A stretch of 32,443 nucleotides of DNA from Campylobacterales bacterium (GTDB taxonomy: Bacteria > Campylobacterota > Campylobacteria > Campylobacterales > QNZT01), in the NCBI GenBank assembly GCA_027023405.1, contig JALVVN010000028.1, forward strand, positions 61,142 to 93,584. Reading direction: 5' to 3'. Numbering within the stretch: the stretch's first letter is position 1; every line of letters starts with the position of its first letter. Positions 1 through 7,821 of this stretch are shown in pieces. The position numbers and the translations under genes were made by a program. The notes below the pieces were generated by a model. That model had not been told where the DNA came from. It saw nothing but the letters and a program-made list of their open reading frames with translations, and made no database searches.

Positions 1-2109
1 CTCTATCCAAAGAGTACAGAAGAGGTGTGTGATGCGGTAAAGCATTTCCAATCTATCTCTATCGGTGGCGGACACTACAGTATGGGTGGGCAGAGTGCCT
101 GTGAAGAGACGATACATATCGATCTGCGCAAGATGGATAAGATTGTCCATTTTGATAGACAAAAGAGGGAGATTACGGTAGAGTCGGGTATGACATGGAA
201 GGCTTTACAAGCCTATCTTGATCCCTATGGTCTCTCTGTCATGGTGATGCAAACCTACTCAAACTTCACAGTTGGAGGTAGTATCAGCGTCAATGTACAT
301 GGTCGTTATGTAGGTGCCGGACCCTTGGCGATATCACTTCTTCACTTAAAGTATGTAGATGCTTTTGGGGAAGTGAAAGAGGCGAGTAGGGAGAAGAATG
401 CTGAGGCATTTTCGATGCTCATAGGAGGGTATGGTTCTATCGGTATTATCACAGAAGCGACGCTCAAACTGACAGAAAATACCAATGTCATTCAGCGTTG
501 TGAAAAGATGCCCCTCTCAGATTATCTTTCTCGCATTCAAGAGATCACAAGAAATCCCAAAGCGGTCTTTCACAATGCCGACATCTATCCACCGCACTAT
601 ACAAAGGTCAATGCAGTGACTTGGATAGAGACGGATGAAAAGCCGACACATACCCCATCTTTACAACAGGTGAAGCGTTTTTATCCACTGGAAAAGTATT
701 TATTGTGGGCGATTGCCAATACGCCTTTTGGTAAATGGCGTCGAGAGCACCTCTATGATCCTCTGATCTTCGCAAAAAAACGGGTGCACACTCGAAACTA
801 TGAAGCAAGTTACGATGTCGCAGAACTAGAACCGTTGAGTCGAAAGCGTACGACTTATGTCTTGCAAGAGTATTTTATTCCGATTGCCAATGCAGCGCGT
901 TTTGTGCAGAGGGTAGGAGAGGTGTTTCGAACTTACGGTGCCAATATTATCAATATCTCGATTCGACACGCTATCGCTGATGAGACGGCTTTACTCTCAT
1001 GGAGTCGCGATGAGGTGCTTGCCTTTGTGGTCTATTATCATCAAGGTACCTCCTACCAAGATCGCCAAGCGGTTTCTGTGTGGACACGCAAAGCGATTGA
1101 TGTGGCAATTGCGTGTGGCGGTGCATACTATTTGCCTTATCAACCCCACGCTACCAAAGAACAGCTCTGTGCGGCATATCCAAACTTTCCGCGCTTTGAA
1201 GCGCTCAAAAAAGAGTTTGATCCGCACTATAAATTTAAAAACGCACTCTTTGAAAAGTACATATACCCTAAGCCATCCGCACCTAGAGACCACCATTATG
1301 ACATTTTGAGCGATGCACGATATCGTGATAGATTGTATGATTTTCTGCGTTTTGTTTTTCGTACAGATGAGAAGAGGGTTTTTGCCAAAGTATGTGAAGC
1401 ACGAGTATCATGTGAGAGCAAGCAGGCGATCTATCACCAGATACAAAAATCCTGTGCCATAGGGGCTAAGAGTCTGCTCTCTCCATCAACTGTGTGGCAC
1501 ATCTATCAACAATTACGCACGCAAAACCGTGTATTGCAGACACAGAGTGAAGCGATACTCCAAGGTAAAAAAGTACAGGATCTACTGATGATAGAGCCTA
1601 TCGATCCAAAGAAGCCAAGTAAATATTTTAGGGATGCGTCGGGTATTTCATTTAAGCGACTTTTTGGACTCATGGGAGCAAAAGCAGATGCCCAGTACCG
1701 GATCGGTAGCGGTTCACTGTCGGATATGTTGGAATCGATAGAAGATGAGAGTATGGATGTCGTGACAATATATGGAGGTCTACACCATCTGTCCAAAGCG
1801 GATCGTAAACGGGTACACGAGGCGTTGTGGCGTATTTTGAAGCCTGATGGAGTTTTTATCATTCGAGAACATGATGTGACCGATGCATCGATGTTTGACT
1901 TTGTTTCATTGATCCACTCTGTCTTTAATGCCGTTACCAATACGCCTTGGGAGGTAGAAGATCGTGAGATTAGAGAGTTTGAGTCGATTCAACAGATTGT
2001 AAATGATATCGAGGCAAAAGGGTTTGAGGATATGGGGTATCGACTCAGACAAGATGGTGATCCGAGTGAAAATATTCTGTTGGGGTTTGTCAAAAAGGTG
2101 AGAAAATGA
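1..2109 (+). CDS. FAD-linked (ALO/ADPS-like) oxidoreductase fused to a C-terminal methyltransferase-like domain, 5' partial
   Basis: The reading frame is open from base 1, and the text before the GTG at 25 (LYPKSTEEVCDAV) is a normal continuation of a PCMH-type FAD-binding domain, so the true start lies outside the window. The FAD domain shows SIGGGHYSMGG and later GGSISVNVHGR and GGYGSIGIITEATL, typical of FAD_binding_4. A segment near residue 400 (FDPHYKFKNALFEKYI) resembles the C-terminal end of D-arabinono-1,4-lactone oxidase-type enzymes. About 270 further residues follow, with a class I methyltransferase-like stretch (MDVVTIYGGLHHL, then LWRILKPDGVFIIREHD). The glycine-rich SAM motif I is not obvious, so methyltransferase activity is uncertain. 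Its stop overlaps the next start by 4 nt (ATGA), which implies translational coupling. The substrate is unknown. Confidence 0.8.
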   Translation, partial: LYPKSTEEVCDAVKHFQSISIGGGHYSMGGQSACEETIHIDLRKMDKIVHFDRQKREITVESGMTWKALQAYLDPYGLSVMVMQTYSNFTVGGSISVNVHGRYVGAGPLAISLLHLKYVDAFGEVKEASREKNAEAFSMLIGGYGSIGIITEATLKLTENTNVIQRCEKMPLSDYLSRIQEITRNPKAVFHNADIYPPHYTKVNAVTWIETDEKPTHTPSLQQVKRFYPLEKYLLWAIANTPFGKWRREHLYDPLIFAKKRVHTRNYEASYDVAELEPLSRKRTTYVLQEYFIPIANAARFVQRVGEVFRTYGANIINISIRHAIADETALLSWSRDEVLAFVVYYHQGTSYQDRQAVSVWTRKAIDVAIACGGAYYLPYQPHATKEQLCAAYPNFPRFEALKKEFDPHYKFKNALFEKYIYPKPSAPRDHHYDILSDARYRDRLYDFLRFVFRTDEKRVFAKVCEARVSCESKQAIYHQIQKSCAIGAKSLLSPSTVWHIYQQLRTQNRVLQTQSEAILQGKKVQDLLMIEPIDPKKPSKYFRDASGISFKRLFGLMGAKADAQYRIGSGSLSDMLESIEDESMDVVTIYGGLHHLSKADRKRVHEALWRILKPDGVFIIREHDVTDASMFDFVSLIHSVFNAVTNTPWEVEDREIREFESIQQIVNDIEAKGFEDMGYRLRQDGDPSENILLGFVKKVRK

Positions 2110-3101
2110 GAGGGTGGATCGTCAGTATACTTTTGGTTTTTTCGATCTTGACCGGTGCAGATGCACAGGAGAGTTATCGGCGTCCTGCCGATCAGACATA
2201 CCTCACCTATCCGGAGTGGTTTTTGGTCTTTAGTCCTGAAGAGTATGCCACTTTTTTACGAGACCACCCCTCTTATGATTTTCCCTATTTTGGGCATATT
2301 GCACAGTTTTGGAAAGGGTACAAAACGATGTATGACCAAACAGTTAAACACCACTACCCTTTTAACACCGGTTATCATGTGATGGTTATGGTGATCGGTA
2401 CAAGCACCACCGTCGAATATACGATCAAGTCATTGTACGGCAACACTATCGGTCGCCTTGCCGCGCTGACGCAAACGCATGGACGCACAAGTGAACAGGA
2501 GTATGGTGCCAAAGTTGCGCAGGAGTATGTGGATTTTATCAAAAAGCGCCCATGGTATGAGTTTGATTTTGGTGAAAAATTGATAGGACTCTATCGTCAA
2601 AATGACTTTTTTGGTCCCGATTTTATTCGTAAATGTGAACGAAAATTTGCTTTGAGTGCTGAATATGGTATCAAATATCTCTATGCGAAGCTCATAGGCT
2701 TTTTGACGGATATCGGCTATGAAGCCCCCTCGATGAAAACGCGTGTAGTGATGCATAAAGATCGGCACGAAAAAGAGATCAAATTCCTACCTAGATATGA
2801 TGCGTTTAAAGAGCATATTCTTGCTTATGCAAAGTCAGGGTATGAGTTCGATGAGATCGCAGGTAACGATGCCAAGACCCCGATTCTTGTGAGTGTGGTC
2901 AGTAGTGATAAAAAGAGCATAGAGACACAGCAGTGTCTCTACACAAGTGCAATACTCAGTCAGCCGGGATACTACCGATGTCTATTTGAAGCTAAAATTG
3001 GAGCACTAGGCAGAAGGCTTCGAGAGGGTGGTTATGAGGTATATGAAGCCTTTTTACCCCCAAAACATGCGATGAAGCTTGAGCATGTGTTTGATTATTA
3101 G
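2106..3101 (+). CDS. Exported protein of unknown function, coupled to the FAD oxidase/methyltransferase
   Basis: The 331-residue product opens with a signal peptide (MRGWIVSILLVFSILTGADA, likely cleavage near residue 20-21) and has no later membrane span, so it is probably periplasmic. The start is fixed by the 4-nt ATGA overlap with the upstream gene. The body is rich in aromatic residues (TYLTYPEWFLVFSPEEYATF, YFGHIAQFWKGYKTMY) and has no domain I can name. The tight coupling suggests that it works with the oxidase, for example on the same lipid or envelope substrate, but that is inference. Confidence 0.75.
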   Translation: MRGWIVSILLVFSILTGADAQESYRRPADQTYLTYPEWFLVFSPEEYATFLRDHPSYDFPYFGHIAQFWKGYKTMYDQTVKHHYPFNTGYHVMVMVIGTSTTVEYTIKSLYGNTIGRLAALTQTHGRTSEQEYGAKVAQEYVDFIKKRPWYEFDFGEKLIGLYRQNDFFGPDFIRKCERKFALSAEYGIKYLYAKLIGFLTDIGYEAPSMKTRVVMHKDRHEKEIKFLPRYDAFKEHILAYAKSGYEFDEIAGNDAKTPILVSVVSSDKKSIETQQCLYTSAILSQPGYYRCLFEAKIGALGRRLREGGYEVYEAFLPPKHAMKLEHVFDY

Positions 3102-3103
3102 TA

Positions 3104-3163
3104 TTAGAGGTGTAATATAGAAAAATGTTGTACAATGATATTTCTCATTAAGGGCACCTCTAA
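3104..3163. repeat. 9-bp inverted repeat around a probable promoter of the L,D-transpeptidase gene
   Basis: TTAGAGGTG at 3104-3112 is perfectly complementary to CACCTCTAA at 3155-3163, with 42 nt between. A -10-like TACAAT lies inside at 3131-3136, about 40 nt before the start at 3176. It could be an operator pair or a weak hairpin. There is no T-run, so it is not a standard terminator. Confidence 0.35.
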
Positions 3164-3175
3164 AAAAGAAACGAG

Positions 3176-3853
3176 ATGAAAAATTTTTTGAAAAAAGCAA
3201 TAATCTCTGGTGTACTAGCATCTATCGGTTTGTATTTTTTGTGCGTCACTCTATCAAAATTGAAATATCGTCAAATGGATTTTAATCATGACGGAGTGAT
3301 TTCACCTTTTGAGGTGTTTTATGCACTGGATGTCGGAGAGAGAAAGGTATCAATTGTTAATTCAGATTGTATAGAGTATTTCTCTTATAAAGATGGTCTT
3401 ACTTTCGATATAGAGTGTACACCACCACCAAAAGCTGATCTCGTCGTAGTACACAAATCTTTAAGAGCATTGACACTGTTTAAAGATGGAAAAGTTTTAA
3501 AGGTGTATCACATCGCACTTGGATCGCATCCGAAAGGGCACAAGCGACAAGAGGGCGACGGCAAAACACCTGAAGGAAATTATACACTCGATTACAAAAA
3601 GCCGGATAGTGCATTTTACAAAGCGATCCATATCTCTTATCCCAATGAAGCGGATAAGGATTATGCACAAAAGAGAGGTATTGAACCGGGAGGATTGATC
3701 ATGATACATGGACAGAAAAACTATTTGGGGTGGTTATCATTCATTACACAACGGTTTGATTGGACGAGTGGGTGTATTGCGGTGACAAATGAGGATATGG
3801 ATGAGATTTACAAAAGTGTTGAGATAGGTACGAAAATTGTTATCTATCCTTAG
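3176..3853 (+). CDS. L,D-transpeptidase (YkuD fold) with an N-terminal EF-hand
   Basis: The 225-residue protein has an N-terminal membrane anchor or uncleaved signal (about residues 8-28). A canonical EF-hand loop follows at residues 35-46 (DFNHDGVISPFE; Asp35, Asn37, Asp39, Val41, Ser43, Glu46). The YkuD catalytic domain spans roughly residues 85-225 and carries the active-site pair IHG (His178) and TSGCIAVTN (Cys200). YkuD enzymes form or attach 3-3 peptidoglycan cross-links in the periplasm. The EF-hand suggests calcium-dependent stability or activity (inference). A membrane protein gene follows 18 nt downstream and is probably co-transcribed. Confidence 0.9.
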   Translation: MKNFLKKAIISGVLASIGLYFLCVTLSKLKYRQMDFNHDGVISPFEVFYALDVGERKVSIVNSDCIEYFSYKDGLTFDIECTPPPKADLVVVHKSLRALTLFKDGKVLKVYHIALGSHPKGHKRQEGDGKTPEGNYTLDYKKPDSAFYKAIHISYPNEADKDYAQKRGIEPGGLIMIHGQKNYLGWLSFITQRFDWTSGCIAVTNEDMDEIYKSVEIGTKIVIYP

Positions 3854-3871
3854 CAAAACGAAGATGAGAAA

Positions 3872-4630
3872 ATGAGAAGATTTTTGCAAATATATTTTAA
3901 AAGTTGGTATCTACCGAATCTGATACTTTTAATAATGATGTTCTTGTTGGTACTTTTGAGAATATTTGTATCAAATTTTTTTATAAATGCAGTGTATCTC
4001 ACTCAGTTGGCATTTTTAGGGGTAATCAGTGCGATTGTGTGGAATTTTTTGAAAAAACGCTTCCAAATAGGTTTTATGAATATTATTCTACTAATAGGTA
4101 ATATGGTAGTAGCTTTTTTTGCCGTAGGATTTTTAATGTTTGGACCAAGTGAAGATGGGTTTGCGGATGATTTAACGATTCCTAAAAATATAGAAATCTC
4201 CGAACCGATTCAAAATAGTACAGACTCTTGGTTGCTCAAGGCATCAGAGAGTAGGGATGCTTTTCAAACAGCGATTCTAGATCACTGCCATTGTCAATTT
4301 CGACTACTTAAAGGGATGCAACCCGGGATGTATCGTGTGGAGTATTTGCTCAATCCCCGAGAACCGGGATTTGTCTATCTTAAGGCGTTCGAAGTGACGA
4401 AAGGTACACCGCTATCCGAGAAACACCTCAAAGCCGATACGATGGTACGGATGAGTTGGTCTCCTAATCCAACGGATCGCTTTTATGAAAAAGCGGGTTT
4501 TATGATCTATGAGGGCGACTGGGGTAAACCCTATGCTGCCCGCTTTGAAGTATGGCTGAAGCCGGATTCGGGTAAAACGGAACGTAAATTAGCTGAGCGT
4601 ATCTACAAGATAGAGGGGTGGCAAAGGTAA
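3872..4630 (+). CDS. Membrane protein of unknown function with a soluble C-terminal domain
   Basis: The 252-residue protein has three predicted membrane spans in the first ~95 residues (around PNLILLIMMFLLVLLRIF, LTQLAFLGVISAIVW and MNIILLIGNMVVAFFAVGF). A ~155-residue hydrophilic domain follows, probably extracytoplasmic, including ILDHCHCQFRLLKGM and a beta-rich stretch. No family is recognised. It lies 18 nt after the L,D-transpeptidase in the same direction, so an envelope role beside that enzyme is plausible. Its end converges with the lipoprotein gene on the other strand 16 nt away, with no obvious terminator between them. Confidence 0.7.
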   Translation: MRRFLQIYFKSWYLPNLILLIMMFLLVLLRIFVSNFFINAVYLTQLAFLGVISAIVWNFLKKRFQIGFMNIILLIGNMVVAFFAVGFLMFGPSEDGFADDLTIPKNIEISEPIQNSTDSWLLKASESRDAFQTAILDHCHCQFRLLKGMQPGMYRVEYLLNPREPGFVYLKAFEVTKGTPLSEKHLKADTMVRMSWSPNPTDRFYEKAGFMIYEGDWGKPYAARFEVWLKPDSGKTERKLAERIYKIEGWQR

Positions 4631-4646
4631 CAGATTTAGTGTAGCA

Positions 4647-5195
4647 CTATCGATTTTGGATCACTATGCGCTTCCCCCAAAGCTCAAGTGTGATAGAGGG
4701 AAGTGCTTTGTTGATCGTCAAAAAGAGTGGATAATAGGTCTCACCTTCACGGCAGTTATTGCGCTTGATACTCAAAGTATGGTTGTCATCGTTGCTGATT
4801 GTAAGATTGCAATCTTGTTGCATGGTTACGGGATAAAATAGGAGATTATCTTTTGTAAAATCAATATCGTTTTGTTGCTCCATCCAAGAGAGGATCGTTG
4901 TGCGCTCTTTTGTCGGGAGCATCGCTTGTGCGCTTGCGTTGACTTCACTCAAAAAGTGTGCCCAATCTTCAGTAGTGGTGAGGAGAATTGTATCGCCGTA
5001 AAGTTTGGTAAAATCGATTGTTTGATTGTTGATAGGAAGCTTGATAGCAAAGATAGAGGCTTTATATTTTGACTCATTTGAAATTGCGTTGGCGTTATTG
5101 GCTTCTTCTGCCTCCTTGGTGGTGGTCTCCTGTGGGTTATTCATCACCCCGCAACCGGCTATGAGTAGTGCCAAGGTTAAAACTATCTTGTGTAT
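4647..5195 (-). CDS. Small lipoprotein, probably initiated at a non-standard AUA codon
   Basis: The mature protein (about 170 residues) has no recognised domain. The only ATG/GTG/TTG start available is TTG at 5174. It would give MALLIAGC, a lipobox with no basic n-region and too short for export. Reading in frame from ATA at 5195 gives M-HKIVLTLALLIAGC, a normal lipoprotein signal with Cys15 as the acylated residue. AGGAAAAGGAG lies at 5210-5200, 4 nt before the ATA, and a perfect TATAAT at 5227-5222 would place the mRNA start near 5215. The frame is closed by a TAG upstream. The alternative explanation is a base error at 5193, where the true codon would be ATG. The product is predicted to sit in a membrane facing the periplasm. 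Confidence 0.7.
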   Translation of the reverse strand: MHKIVLTLALLIAGCGVMNNPQETTTKEAEEANNANAISNESKYKASIFAIKLPINNQTIDFTKLYGDTILLTTTEDWAHFLSEVNASAQAMLPTKERTTILSWMEQQNDIDFTKDNLLFYPVTMQQDCNLTISNDDNHTLSIKRNNCREGETYYPLFLTINKALPSITLELWGKRIVIQNR

Positions 5196-5199
5196 CGAT

Positions 5200-5227
5200 C
5201 TCCTTTTCCTGTATGGGATCTATTATA
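5200..5227 (-). promoter_or_regulatory. -10 box and ribosome binding site of the lipoprotein gene
   Basis: On the minus strand a consensus TATAAT (5227-5222) is followed by AGGAAAAGGAG (5210-5200). The -35 region is poor, as is common for sigma70 promoters in Campylobacterota. The distances fit a start at 5195, not at the TTG at 5174, which would be about 25 nt from the ribosome binding site. Confidence 0.55.
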
Positions 5228-5307
5228 GCGCAAAAAAATGGCGAAAAAGTGTCTTCAAATCTGAGACAACCCATTTTTTCAACACTTTTTTTCAGTACAA
5301 TAGGCGT

Positions 5308-5988
5308 ATGAGAGATCCAAATCGATATACACTTCTTTTTGTCGAAGATGAAGCAATGATCCGTAAAATAGCGGTGGCGTTTTTGCAAGATCGCTTCAAG
5401 GAGATCTATGAGGCATCGGATGGAATAGAGGCTTATAATATCTATATGGAGAAACGACCCGATCTTATCATCACCGATATTCAGATGCCACGATTAAGCG
5501 GTTTGGGTCTGTGTGAGAAGATTCGCAGAGAGGATGAACAGACGCCTATCATCATTTTGACCGCCTATTCGCATACCGAGTATCTACTCAAAGCTACGGA
5601 GTTAAACCTCATCAAATACCTAATTAAACCCATAGAGGAGCAAGCGCTTGATGATGCGATCAACAAGGCGATTGAAAAGATCGAATCAAAAAGTCAAAGT
5701 GTCGTCCATCTTGGGAGCGGATACTATTTTGATGCATTTAACCATCTCTTGATCAAAGAGGAGCAGATCTCGCATCTGTCTGAGTTGCAAAATAGGTTGT
5801 TGGAGATATTGGTACGAAACGGTGGCAATGTCGTCTCTTACGGAAAACTTGAGAGTGAGATCTATCGTGGCGAATATATGAGCAAAGATGCTATTAGAAG
5901 TTTGGTGAGAGATATGCGCAAAATGAGCTACAAATGTATCATCGAAAATATCTCAAAAGTGGGTTACAGGGTCAATCTCGATGGATAG
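5308..5988 (+). CDS. OmpR/PhoB-type response regulator
   Basis: The start is taken at ATG 5308 because the in-frame sequence upstream is antisense to the lipoprotein gene and lacks regulator homology. The 226-residue protein has a receiver domain with acidic pocket Glu13/Asp14 (FVEDE), phosphoacceptor Asp57 (DLIITDIQMP), Thr85 and Lys107 (KYLIKP). It is followed by a winged-helix DNA-binding domain (about residues 130-226, ending SKVGYRVNLDG). A -10-like TACAAT at 5296-5301 sits so close to the ATG that the transcript may be leaderless or nearly so. The next gene overlaps by 8 nt and encodes what looks like a shortened sensor, so the usual kinase partner is not intact here. Confidence 0.85.
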   Translation: MRDPNRYTLLFVEDEAMIRKIAVAFLQDRFKEIYEASDGIEAYNIYMEKRPDLIITDIQMPRLSGLGLCEKIRREDEQTPIIILTAYSHTEYLLKATELNLIKYLIKPIEEQALDDAINKAIEKIESKSQSVVHLGSGYYFDAFNHLLIKEEQISHLSELQNRLLEILVRNGGNVVSYGKLESEIYRGEYMSKDAIRSLVRDMRKMSYKCIIENISKVGYRVNLDG

Positions 5989-6469
5989 GGTGCTGAAAAT
6001 CAAACTCCTCATTGTGGCAATCATCTTTGCCGTCTCGGCGTATTTTTATCAAACACTCTATTTTCAAGCTGATAGCGCGATCTACACTTACGATACCAAA
6101 CTCCTTTTTATCACCGCACTCTGTTTTGGGATCATCTTTAGTGCTGCGCTTTACAACCTTGCACTTGCGTGGTATATGCGGAGTAGAGAACATCTATTTT
6201 ACGCTTTAGTCTATCGTGACAGCGATCAATACTTCAACCCCTACTATGGAATGGATAATAGTTTCGTCTTTCAAGTCAATGATGAGACGCAAGTGCGATT
6301 TATTGCATCATTTGATCGAGATGAGGATGAGACTTCAAATCGGGGATATACGATTACATTTAGTAAAAGCTGGAAAGATAGATATCTTATCCATCTCTCA
6401 GGCGGTACGATGAAGACAGCGGAGTTTGACGAGAGTATCGCGAAGCTTTCACTCTATATGTTCTTGTAG
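5981..6469 (+). CDS. Two-span membrane protein, possibly a shortened 7TMR-DISM-type sensor
   Basis: The 162-residue protein overlaps the response regulator by 8 nt. It has a membrane span at about residues 7-25 and a second at 42-66. The second (FSAALYNLALAWYMRSREH, then LFYALV) resembles the first membrane helix of 7TMR-DISM sensor kinases, whose helices carry the pattern YNL...RS.YL.Y. After residue ~77 the similarity stops, and a unique hydrophilic 85-residue tail follows (YRDSDQYFNPYYGMDNS onward). There is no HisKA or ATPase domain. It is either a small membrane partner of the regulator or the product of an internal deletion in a kinase gene. The family assignment is tentative. Confidence 0.6.
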   Translation: MDRVLKIKLLIVAIIFAVSAYFYQTLYFQADSAIYTYDTKLLFITALCFGIIFSAALYNLALAWYMRSREHLFYALVYRDSDQYFNPYYGMDNSFVFQVNDETQVRFIASFDRDEDETSNRGYTITFSKSWKDRYLIHLSGGTMKTAEFDESIAKLSLYMFL

Positions 6470-6483
6470 TCTTCAGGCATTTT

Positions 6484-6508
6484 GGGGCGACACTCTTTTT
6501 TGTGCCCC
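6484..6508 (+). terminator. Hairpin terminator after the regulator/sensor pair
   Basis: GGGGC(G)ACA pairs with TGTGCCCC around a short T-rich loop, with one bulged G. It lies 15 nt after the stop at 6469 and is followed by AT-rich sequence (TATTTATT). An 8-bp palindrome (TTAAATAT/ATATTTAA, 6515-6532) just after it probably belongs to the next promoter. Confidence 0.6.
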
Positions 6509-6546
6509 TATTTATTAAATATAAATATTTAAGATGGAGAATGGTA

Positions 6547-7770
6547 ATGAAAAATATTTTGAAGATATCAGCAGTAGCGGCGGTGATGCTAGCATTGAGT
6601 GCTTGTGGCGATGGCAGTAATCATGATAAAAGTAATTTAAGTGTAAGTGCCGGTAGTGATGCTAAGCCTACCCTTAGAGCTAGTACTACACAAACTGCAC
6701 ATGTTCAAATCAATCAGCTATCACAAACTGCACCAAGTGCACAATACAAACAGAGTAGCGAGCTGTCACTAAAACAGATAGGTGCTTTAGATGTAAGTTC
6801 AGCATGCGATGATCAGACGGAAGTAACAGCGGAAGATATGGCACTCTCAAATGATGGGAATACCATTTTCCTTGCTGACGGATCGGCAGGTCTGAAGATC
6901 ATTGATGTGAGTAATCCCTCGGCTCCAAAGCTCCTTGCTAGTCTCGATGATGCTTGTGACAAGGGAGAAAACAAAGGCGGTTTTGGTAGAAGAATCACGA
7001 TCTCGCCGGACGGCAATACTATCTATTTGGCAGATGGATTGGCAGGTTTGAAAATTATTGATGTGAGCAATCCGGCTTGTCCTTACTATCTTGGAAAATT
7101 GGATACAAAGGGATTTTCACACGGTATTACCGTATCTGCAGATAATAGAACCGTTTATATAGCCGATAACGGTGAAGATGGCGGTAGACCCGGCTTAAGG
7201 GTTATCGATGTGAGCAATCCCTATTGTCCACATTTGATTGCTCAAAGAGATGAGCAGTGGGCAACACAAGTAGCACTCTCACCTGATAACAGCAAACTGT
7301 TTATTACCGATAAAAAAGCGGGGATTTTAGTTGTCGATGCGACGGCGTGTGATATAGAGTCGGCAACATTAGGCAAGTATAAAGTGACAGATAAAGGTAT
7401 CTCGGCGGATATCGTGATATCCAAAGATGGTACTAAAGCGTATGTTGCCAATAAAAAACCCGGCATAAAAATTTTAGATGTCAGTGACGCATCTGCTCCA
7501 AAACTCATCTCAAAATTTGACGCAGACGGCATGACAGGTAAAAGTATCGCTAAAAGCATTGCACTCTCACCGGACGGAAGCAAACTTTATGTTGCCAACA
7601 GAAAAACAGGTGTGCAGGTCGTAGATGTCAGCGATGCTTCATCGCCAAAACTGCTAGCATCCGCTTCAACATCGGGTATAGCAGAAGATGTGATGCTCTC
7701 TAAAGATGGCAATACTCTTTATGTAGCAGACGGCAAAGCGGGAATAAAAATCTTTCGTATTGTGCAGTAA
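6547..7770 (+). CDS. LVIVD-repeat beta-propeller lipoprotein
   Basis: The start at ATG 6547 is chosen because GGAG at 6536-6539 gives a 7-nt spacer, and because MKNILKISAVAAVMLALSACG is then a clean lipoprotein signal (lipobox LSAC). ATG 6541 and the earlier ATG at 6502 are worse placed. The ~407-residue protein carries about seven LVIVD-type repeats, for example GLKIIDVSNPSAPKLLASL, GLRVIDVSNPYCPHLIAQ and GVQVVDVSDASSPKLLAS. Most are preceded by blade elements such as LSPDGNTIYLADG. The repeats should close into a propeller at the cell surface or in the periplasm. LVIVD proteins are mostly of unknown function. The gene stands alone between two terminators. Confidence 0.85.
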   Translation: MKNILKISAVAAVMLALSACGDGSNHDKSNLSVSAGSDAKPTLRASTTQTAHVQINQLSQTAPSAQYKQSSELSLKQIGALDVSSACDDQTEVTAEDMALSNDGNTIFLADGSAGLKIIDVSNPSAPKLLASLDDACDKGENKGGFGRRITISPDGNTIYLADGLAGLKIIDVSNPACPYYLGKLDTKGFSHGITVSADNRTVYIADNGEDGGRPGLRVIDVSNPYCPHLIAQRDEQWATQVALSPDNSKLFITDKKAGILVVDATACDIESATLGKYKVTDKGISADIVISKDGTKAYVANKKPGIKILDVSDASAPKLISKFDADGMTGKSIAKSIALSPDGSKLYVANRKTGVQVVDVSDASSPKLLASASTSGIAEDVMLSKDGNTLYVADGKAGIKIFRIVQ

Positions 7771-7780
7771 AGCACTTTAT

Positions 7781-7818
7781 GAGTTTGATATTTGTTGTTG
7801 ATGACAAATATCAAACTC
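7781..7818. terminator. Bidirectional 15-bp perfect hairpin between convergent genes
   Basis: GAGTTTGATATTTGT at 7781-7795 is fully complementary to ACAAATATCAAACTC at 7804-7818, with an 8-nt loop. It lies 10 nt after the LVIVD gene stop and 3 nt from the stop of the opposing DUF4405 gene, so it can serve both. There is no strong T-run on either side. Confidence 0.75.
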
Positions 7819-7821
7819 TCA

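Noticed and set aside
5026-5307. Long N-terminal extension of the response regulator
   Set aside because: The in-frame stretch is antisense to the lipoprotein gene and has no domain. The regulator begins properly at 5308.
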